Made by a program: the position numbers and the translations under genes
Notes under the pieces: generated by a model
Seen by the model: only the letters and a program-made list of their open reading frames with translations
Databases searched by the model: none
Told to the model about the DNA's origin: nothing
Source of the DNA: JADGHX01 sp035760965
GTDB taxonomy: Bacteria > Pseudomonadota > Gammaproteobacteria > Steroidobacterales > Steroidobacteraceae
DNA: 19,072 nucleotides
Reading direction: 5' to 3'
Assembly: GCA_035760965.1 (NCBI GenBank)
Contig: DASTRY010000043.1
Location: 1-19,072 of the forward strand
In this document: in pieces, positions 14,227 through 19,072 of the stretch
Layout of the letters: the number at the start of each line of letters is the position of its first letter
Position numbering within the stretch: the stretch's first letter is position 1

Positions 14227-15776
14227 GCGATGCGGACGTCGTGATCGTCGGAAGTGGCGCGACGGGCAGCCTGCTCGCAGCGCATCTCGGGACGAGCGGA
14301 CGCCGCGTCATCGTTCTCGAGAGTGGCCCGGCCCGTCGGCTCGATCAACTCGTCAGCTCCACGATCTGGTCGCGCCGGCTCAAATGGGGCGGCGCTCCGG
14401 TACGTACCGAGGGCGCGAACCCCGTCGTGCCTTCCTTCGAGGCGGGTTGGGGCACGGGCGGATCGGCATTGCACCACTACGCGTGCTGGTTTCGCCTGCA
14501 CCCGGAAGACTTCGAGATGGCCAGCCGCTATGGCAAGGGCCTCGACTGGCCGCTCGCATACGACGAGCTGCGGCCGTTCTACGACAGCGTCCAGAGGGAA
14601 GTGGGCCTGTCCGGGGATGCCAAGCTGGAAGTGTGGCGGCCGCGCGGCGCGCCGTATCCGATGCCGCCGCAACCGGTGTTCGCGCAGGGAGAAATCATCG
14701 CTCGCGGATTCGCGAAGCTCGGCGAACGCGTCGCACCGCTGCCGATGGCGATCAACTCGGTTGCCTACGACGGGCGCCCACCGTGCATTCAGGATGGGTG
14801 GTGCGACGCCGGCTGCCCGACGGGCGCGCTAGCGAATCCGATCGCCGTCTACGGGCCGGCCATGCGCAAAGCCGGCGTGCAGCTCATCAACGATGCCACC
14901 GTGACTCGAGTCCTTACCGATGCGACAGGGCGCCGTGTCGCGGGAGTGGACTACGTCGATGCGCAGGGCACGATGCGCACCGTGCGCGCGAGCGTCGTGA
15001 TCCTCGCAGCCTTTGCGGTTCAGAATCCGCGCATCCTGCTCAACTCGGGCAATGCTCGCCACCCGAAGGGGCTTGCGAACTCCAGCGGACTCGTAGGCCG
15101 CTACTTCACTTCTCACGGCGCGGTGAATCTCTACGGGCTCTTTCCGGAGCGCACCGACAATCACATGGGCCGCTCGGGTGGGCAACTCGTTTCGCAGGAT
15201 CACTATGCGAAGGACCCGAAGCGGGGCTATCTCTCCGGCTACACCTGGCGCATCGGCAACGCGCTAAAGCTCGCGGACCTCGCCGGCATCGCGAACTCGC
15301 GCGGCGATCTCTTCGGCGCCGCACTGAACGAGTTCATGAAGCGCGCGGCACAGCACCTCGCGACCATGTCGGCGCTGGTCGAGAACCTTCCGTCACTCGA
15401 GAATCGAATCGAGCTCTCGGCCGATAAGGATAGTCATGGGCTGCCTCTGGCGAGAGTGGTTCATTCGCTTGGAGAAGATGCGCGTAAATGCCTCGAGGCC
15501 GCCACGGAAGCAGGCCGGAAGATCTTCACGGCCGCAGGTGCGACGGAGGTGTGGGCCGCGCCACTGCGCACCGAACACCTGACAGGCGGCACCATCATGG
15601 GATCGGACCCCGCGAAATCCGTGACGGACGGATACGGCCAGACGCACGACGTCGCGAACCTGTTCATCGCAGGCCCCGGCCTTTTCCCCACGAGCGGTGC
15701 CGTCAACCCGACGTTCACCGCAGCGGCGCTCGCGGCTCGCACGGCGCAATACATCGCCCGCGAAGTCAGAACCTGA
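14223..15776 (+). CDS. GMC-family FAD dehydrogenase with probable [3Fe-4S] motif
   Basis: A 517-residue flavoprotein oxidising an alcohol, sugar or alicyclic hydroxyl group. The FAD motif GSGATG is at 10-15, a flavin segment FEAGWGTGGSALHH follows, and the C-terminal GMC block has H452 (EHLTGGTIMG) and N495 (GAVNPTFTAAAL), the expected catalytic pair. Cysteines C188, C194 and C198 (CIQDGWCDAGC) give C-x5-C-x3-C, the spacing of the [3Fe-4S] ligands in the Burkholderia cepacia FAD-dependent glucose dehydrogenase. The protein lacks a leader of its own, consistent with piggy-back Tat export with the preceding subunit. The ATG at 14223 overlaps that gene's stop; an ATG at 14211 in the same frame is possible. 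The usual cytochrome c beta subunit is not in the window. Its 3' end overlaps the oppositely oriented carboxyltransferase gene by 11 bases. Confidence 0.92.
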   Translation: MSDADVVIVGSGATGSLLAAHLGTSGRRVIVLESGPARRLDQLVSSTIWSRRLKWGGAPVRTEGANPVVPSFEAGWGTGGSALHHYACWFRLHPEDFEMASRYGKGLDWPLAYDELRPFYDSVQREVGLSGDAKLEVWRPRGAPYPMPPQPVFAQGEIIARGFAKLGERVAPLPMAINSVAYDGRPPCIQDGWCDAGCPTGALANPIAVYGPAMRKAGVQLINDATVTRVLTDATGRRVAGVDYVDAQGTMRTVRASVVILAAFAVQNPRILLNSGNARHPKGLANSSGLVGRYFTSHGAVNLYGLFPERTDNHMGRSGGQLVSQDHYAKDPKRGYLSGYTWRIGNALKLADLAGIANSRGDLFGAALNEFMKRAAQHLATMSALVENLPSLENRIELSADKDSHGLPLARVVHSLGEDARKCLEAATEAGRKIFTAAGATEVWAAPLRTEHLTGGTIMGSDPAKSVTDGYGQTHDVANLFIAGPGLFPTSGAVNPTFTAAALAARTAQYIAREVRT

Positions 15777-17373
15777 ACACCCCGTAGCCGGGCTCGCCGA
15801 GCGGCGCATTCAGCGAGGCGGCGATCGCCATGCCGAGCGCGTTTCGCGTATCGAGCGGATCGAGAATCCCGTCGTCCCATATCTCGGAGGTCGAGTAGTA
15901 GGCTGTGGTCTGGTGCAAGTACGCTTGCAGCGTTGCGTGACGCACGTCTGCCACGGTCTTGGCGTCATCGGCCTGTCCGGCGCGACGCAACTGCTGCACT
16001 TTGAGCTCCGCCAGCGTATTGGCCGCCTGTTCCCCGCCCATGACGGCGATCTGGTGGTTCGGCCAGGTGAAGAGCAGCCGCGAGTCGAATGCCCGGCCGC
16101 ACATACCGTAGTTGCCTGCACCGAAAGAGCCGTGGCACATGACCGTGAACTTCGGCACCCGGCTGCAGCTCACCGCCATGATCATCTTGGCGCCGTCCTT
16201 CGTGATGCCGCGCTCTTCGTACTCACGGCCGATCATGTAGCCGGTGGTGTTCTGCAGGAACAGGAGCGGCGTACCGTTCTGGTTGCAGAGCTCGATGAAA
16301 TGCGCGCCCTTCAGCGCACTGTCGTCGAAAATGACGCCGTTGTTGCCCAGGATGCCCACCCGGAAGCCCCAGATGTTGGCGAACCCACAGACGAGCGTGG
16401 TTCCGAACGCGGGCCGGTACTCATGGAAGTAGCTGCCATCAGCGATGCGCGCGATGACCTCCCGCATGTCGAACGTGCTTTTGATGTCGTCTGGAATGAT
16501 GCCGTAGAGCTCATCGGGGTCATAGAAAGGAGGTTCGGGCGCCGATCGGGCGACGTGCCGGGGCTGCGGCCGCTGCCACTGCGAGACGATCTCCCGCGCG
16601 GTTTCGAGGGCTTCTTCTTCGCTGTCTGCGGGATAGTCGCACGTGCCGCTGCGTTGAGTATGCAGATCGCATCCACCCAGCTCGTCCGCGGTCACCGTTT
16701 CTCCGGTGGCCGCCTTCACGAGCGGCGGCCCGCCGAGAAAGACGGCTCCCGCGCCGCGTACGATCACGTTGTAGTCGCTCAGCGCCGGCACGTAGGCACC
16801 CCCGGCCGTGCAATGCCCGAACACCAGCGCAAGCTGCTGTACCCCAAGCTTGCTGAGCAGCGACTGGTTGCGGAATATGCGTCCGGCCATGTACTTGTCC
16901 GCGAAGAGATCCGACTGCAAGGCGAGCTGGCCGCCGGCCGAGTCGCACAGGTGAATCACCGGCAGACGGTTCTCGAGCGCAATGTCGAGGCAGCGGACGA
17001 TCTTTTTGACGGTGAGCGGATACCACGCGCCGCCTTTCACCGTGGGATCATCCGCGTGGATCACAACCTCGCGGCCGCTGACGAGACCGATGCCCGTGAT
17101 GCAGCTTGCACCGGGCGACTCACCGCCATAGGCCATATTGGCCGCAAGCGTCGACAGCTCGAGGAACGGGCTGGCTGCATCGAGCAGAAGGCTCAGCCGC
17201 TCGCGGGGACGGAGCTTGCGATAGCGGCTGAGTCGCTCGAGATCGCGCGGCGCGCGCTGCTGCCGCGCCTGCTCCTGCCTGTCGCGCAGCTCCGCGGCAA
17301 GTCTGCGATTGTGTGCGTGGCGCCTGCGGAACTCCCCTGAGCTGGTATTGAGGCAGGAGTCGATGCGCTTCAT
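15766..17373 (-). CDS. Acyl-CoA carboxylase, carboxyltransferase (beta) subunit, methylcrotonyl/geranyl-CoA class
   Basis: A 535-residue carboxyltransferase that moves CO2 from carboxybiotin to an acyl-CoA. The N-half has GGAWYPLTVKK at 114-124, DSAGG at 144-148 and the first oxyanion loop CTAGGAY at 188-194, then FLGGPPLVKAATGE. The C-half has GFRVGILGNNG, the second loop GAGNYG at 418-423 and WPNHQIAVMGGEQAA. The YPLTVKK and GPPLVKAATGE blocks belong to the methylcrotonyl-CoA/geranyl-CoA carboxylase class and not to propionyl- or acetyl-CoA carboxylase. DSAGG replaces the DSGG common in that class. No other leucine (liu) or acyclic terpene (atu) genes are in the window, so the substrate is open; a branched intermediate of this cluster's substrate is plausible. 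The start ATG overlaps the biotin-carrier gene stop (ATGA). Confidence 0.92.
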   Translation of the reverse strand: MKRIDSCLNTSSGEFRRRHAHNRRLAAELRDRQEQARQQRAPRDLERLSRYRKLRPRERLSLLLDAASPFLELSTLAANMAYGGESPGASCITGIGLVSGREVVIHADDPTVKGGAWYPLTVKKIVRCLDIALENRLPVIHLCDSAGGQLALQSDLFADKYMAGRIFRNQSLLSKLGVQQLALVFGHCTAGGAYVPALSDYNVIVRGAGAVFLGGPPLVKAATGETVTADELGGCDLHTQRSGTCDYPADSEEEALETAREIVSQWQRPQPRHVARSAPEPPFYDPDELYGIIPDDIKSTFDMREVIARIADGSYFHEYRPAFGTTLVCGFANIWGFRVGILGNNGVIFDDSALKGAHFIELCNQNGTPLLFLQNTTGYMIGREYEERGITKDGAKMIMAVSCSRVPKFTVMCHGSFGAGNYGMCGRAFDSRLLFTWPNHQIAVMGGEQAANTLAELKVQQLRRAGQADDAKTVADVRHATLQAYLHQTTAYYSTSEIWDDGILDPLDTRNALGMAIAASLNAPLGEPGYGVFRF

Positions 17374-17873
17374 GGCTCCGGGGTCTCCCGGCGGAAGGAC
17401 ACGAGCAGCGCGCCGCGCGCGACCGATGCATTCGCCGTGATGTGCACTTGATCCACGATGGCGCTCCGCGCAGCAACGATCGTCGTCTGGAGTTTCATGC
17501 TTTCAATGGTGACCAGCTCGGCGCCCGCGGCGACGGCCTCACCGCCCGCGCAATGCACGGCGAGCACGACGCCCGGCATCTGGGCGCGAATCTCATTGGC
17601 GGCGCTCGCGGCCGAGCGCACTCCCTGGGCAGGGAGGGGCAGCTCCACGATGTAGACGCGGCCGTCGAGCCACACGTGAACCGTTCTGGCACTGCCTGCG
17701 CAACGCAGACCGCGGTGTGTTCGCCCGTTCAGCGAGATCTCGAAGACCGCCTCGGCGACCGGAGATTCCGCGACTTGCCACTCGTCGCTGCCGACTCGGG
17801 CACGCAGCAGCGGGCGTCGCGCCACGATGTCGAGTGTGACGTCCTGGTCATCGATCTTCATGCGATAGGTCAT
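17370..17873 (-). CDS. Biotin carboxyl carrier (BT-BCCP) subunit of acyl-CoA carboxylase
   Basis: A 167-residue protein equivalent to the C-terminal third of a normal acyl-CoA carboxylase alpha subunit. Residues 1-80 look like the BT linker domain that docks on the beta subunit, and about 92-162 are the biotinyl domain, with the biotin site K127 in IESMKLQ and the preceding MPG-VLAV strand. In typical methylcrotonyl- or geranyl-CoA carboxylases this part is fused to biotin carboxylase. Here it is separated from the upstream gene by a TAG and nine sense codons in the same frame. The ATG at 17873 has a plausible ribosome site (AGGCGGAG). The stop overlaps the carboxyltransferase start. It carries biotin between the two catalytic subunits. 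Confidence 0.9.
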   Translation of the reverse strand: MTYRMKIDDQDVTLDIVARRPLLRARVGSDEWQVAESPVAEAVFEISLNGRTHRGLRCAGSARTVHVWLDGRVYIVELPLPAQGVRSAASAANEIRAQMPGVVLAVHCAGGEAVAAGAELVTIESMKLQTTIVAARSAIVDQVHITANASVARGALLVSFRRETPEP

Positions 17874-17903
17874 GCGGCTCCGCCTGGCTGTGGCCCAGGT
17901 CTA
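17874..17903 (-). other. In-frame junction between biotin carboxylase and BCCP genes: TAG plus nine sense codons
   Basis: Reading on the - strand, the biotin carboxylase frame ends SWHN then TAG (17903-17901). The next nine codons (T-W-A-T-A-R-R-S-R) contain no stop and lead directly into the BCCP ATG at 17873 in the same frame. The only interruption of an otherwise continuous alpha subunit is the single amber codon. The last residues before it resemble the linker that enters the BT domain in fused proteins. Confidence 0.85.
17878..17885 (-). promoter_or_regulatory. Probable ribosome binding site for the BCCP gene
   Basis: AGGCGGAG on the - strand ends four bases before the BCCP ATG at 17873. 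The GGAG part is a little close and the AGG part is better spaced. It supports independent re-initiation after the TAG rather than dependence on readthrough. Confidence 0.4.
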
Positions 17904-19072
17904 GTTGTGCCACGAGCCGATCGACGCGTACGGCTCCGGCATACCGAAGCTGTGCTGCCGGAAATCGGGCTGCGACAGCGCCGCGGCAAGAATCACCGCC
18001 GCGGTGTCTTCCGAAGTGGGCGGGTGTTGCCGCAGTCGGGCTGCCTCTTGCGTCAGAAGTCCGGTGTGCACGCGCCCCGCTGCGAACTCGGCATTCTCGA
18101 GTACGCGCATGAGATACTCGATGTTGGTCGGTACGCCGAGCACGATGAGCTGTCTCAACGCGCTGACGAGGCGGATGCGCGCCTCATGACGCGTGCGCCC
18201 GTGCGCGATGAGCTTCGCCAGCATCGAATCGAACGCAGGCGTCACTGTCTGACCGGCGCGGATACCCGAGTCGAACCGAATGCCATCACCGGCCGGCAAC
18301 CGCAGCAGTGCGATTCGGCCCGTAGCCGGCAGGAAGTTCCTAGCGGGCTGCTCGGCGCAAATGCGGCACTCGATGGCGTGGCCTGCGGGCTGCAGATCGT
18401 CCTGCCGCAAGGAGAGTGGTGCGCCCGCAGCGATGCGCAACTGCTCGGCGACGAGATCTACGTCCAGCACGAGCTCCGTAACCGGATGCTCGACCTGCAG
18501 ACGCGTATTCATCTCGAGGAAATAGAACGTTCCATCTGGCGCGAGAATGAACTCGACCGTGCCGGCATTTCGGTAGCGGGCGGCGGAAGCGAGGCGCGTC
18601 GCAGCACCCGTGATGGCATCGCGAAGCTCCGCGGGAATTGCCGGGGCGGGCGACTCCTCGATGATCTTCTGGTAGCGCCGCTGCACCGAGCAGTCGCGCT
18701 CGAACAGATGCACCACTCCGCCACGCCCGTCGCCCAGCACCTGCACTTCGATGTGCCGCGGCTGCTCGATGTAGCGCTCGATAAACACGCGCCCGTCGGC
18801 GAAGTAGCGCTGCGCTTCACCGGCTGCGGCGCGCACGCTCGGCTCGAGCTCCGTACCGGTTCGCACGATGCGCATGCCTTTCCCGCCGCCCCCTGCTGCG
18901 GCCTTGACGAGTAGCGGGAAGCCGATCCCTGAGGCCCGCTCGAGGAAATCTTGCAGCGAGCGCTCCAGCATCGCGCTGGGAGCAACGGGTATGCCGTGCG
19001 CGGCGGCGAATTCGCGCGCCCGGATCTTGTCCCCCATCAGCCGGATGACGCGCGAGTCCGGCCCGATGAAGA
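17901..19072 (-). CDS. Biotin carboxylase subunit of acyl-CoA carboxylase (5' end cut by window)
   Basis: An ATP-grasp enzyme that carboxylates biotin using ATP and bicarbonate; 389 residues are visible. The frame is open to the window end and the first visible codons read FIGPDSRVIRLMGDK, a conserved internal block of the family, so roughly the first 100-110 residues are missing and the ATG at 19037 is internal. Landmarks are the ATP-binding glycine loop KAAAGGGGKGMR, the metal and active-site segment FLEMNTRLQVEHPVTE, and the C-terminal domain with IECRICAEQP and FDSMLAKLIAHG. The protein stops at PYASIGSWHN, where fused alpha subunits run on into the BT and biotinyl domains. The downstream gene, 27 bases on and in the same frame, supplies those domains. 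Class assignment (3-methylcrotonyl/geranyl-like) comes from the partner carboxyltransferase. Confidence 0.92.
   Translation of the reverse strand, partial: FIGPDSRVIRLMGDKIRAREFAAAHGIPVAPSAMLERSLQDFLERASGIGFPLLVKAAAGGGGKGMRIVRTGTELEPSVRAAAGEAQRYFADGRVFIERYIEQPRHIEVQVLGDGRGGVVHLFERDCSVQRRYQKIIEESPAPAIPAELRDAITGAATRLASAARYRNAGTVEFILAPDGTFYFLEMNTRLQVEHPVTELVLDVDLVAEQLRIAAGAPLSLRQDDLQPAGHAIECRICAEQPARNFLPATGRIALLRLPAGDGIRFDSGIRAGQTVTPAFDSMLAKLIAHGRTRHEARIRLVSALRQLIVLGVPTNIEYLMRVLENAEFAAGRVHTGLLTQEAARLRQHPPTSEDTAAVILAAALSQPDFRQHSFGMPEPYASIGSWHN

Noticed and set aside
15697..17340. A 547-codon open frame on the + strand through the carboxyltransferase gene, and similar long antisense frames at 17442-18914, 9372-10823, 12871-14193 and 1289-2470
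   Set aside because: Their translations are Arg/Ala/His-rich with no recognisable motifs, and each lies antisense to a gene with complete catalytic motifs; high GC content produces such shadows.
15766..19072. Propionyl-CoA carboxylase working on propionyl-CoA from the aldolase branch
   Set aside because: The carboxyltransferase has MCC/GCC-class blocks (YPLTVKK, GPPLVKAATGE) instead of those of propionyl-CoA carboxylase.
1..19072. tRNA or rRNA genes, CRISPR arrays, insertion sequences or phage attachment sites
   Set aside because: No repeat arrays, transposase motifs or terminal inverted repeats were seen and nearly all bases are accounted for by protein genes.

Overview
The window is GC-rich and densely packed, with overlapping stop/start codons at most junctions. 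A TonB-dependent outer-membrane receptor, a Tat-exported dehydrogenase pair and a FixJ-type response regulator point to a Gram-negative, aerobic, catabolically versatile bacterium, most likely a member of the Pseudomonadota. I cannot name the genus. No RNA genes, insertion sequences, CRISPR arrays or replication origins are visible, and no gene-free stretch exceeds about 200 bases.

Bases 1-6500 (+ strand) are an aromatic meta-cleavage module. It starts inside a Rieske ferredoxin gene, followed by a class III-type (naphthalene dioxygenase-like) ferredoxin reductase. These are the electron-transfer arm of a ring-hydroxylating dioxygenase whose oxygenase subunits must lie elsewhere, probably just upstream. 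A FixJ/LuxR response regulator is translationally coupled to the reductase. After a 149-base gap come five overlapping genes: extradiol ring-cleavage dioxygenase, meta-cleavage-product hydrolase, 2-hydroxypentadienoate hydratase, acylating acetaldehyde dehydrogenase and 4-hydroxy-2-oxovalerate aldolase. Together they take a catechol-type ring to pyruvate, an acyl-CoA and a carboxylic acid that carries the rest of the molecule.

Bases 6501-11246 (+) hold a TonB-dependent receptor (probable substrate importer) and a phosphotransferase/acyl-CoA dehydrogenase pair of the ACAD10/11 or LvaA/LvaC kind. That pair is expected to phosphorylate a 4-hydroxyacyl-CoA and then remove the phosphate, which would open a blocked side chain to beta-oxidation.

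Bases 11268-12719 (-) encode an amidase-signature hydrolase. It is divergent from a + strand set at 12922-15776: an SDR oxidoreductase, a Tat-leader small subunit and a GMC flavoprotein with a probable [3Fe-4S] motif. A 15-base perfect palindrome between the divergent genes is a candidate operator.

Bases 15766-19072 (-) encode a three-part biotin-dependent acyl-CoA carboxylase of the methylcrotonyl/geranyl-CoA class: biotin carboxylase (cut by the window end), a separate BT/BCCP subunit and the carboxyltransferase. The first two parts are in the same reading frame and are separated only by one TAG codon and nine sense codons.

Taken together, the set looks like a catabolic island for a compound with an aromatic ring plus an alicyclic, branched or terpenoid/steroid-like remainder. 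The substrate cannot be identified from the sequence.
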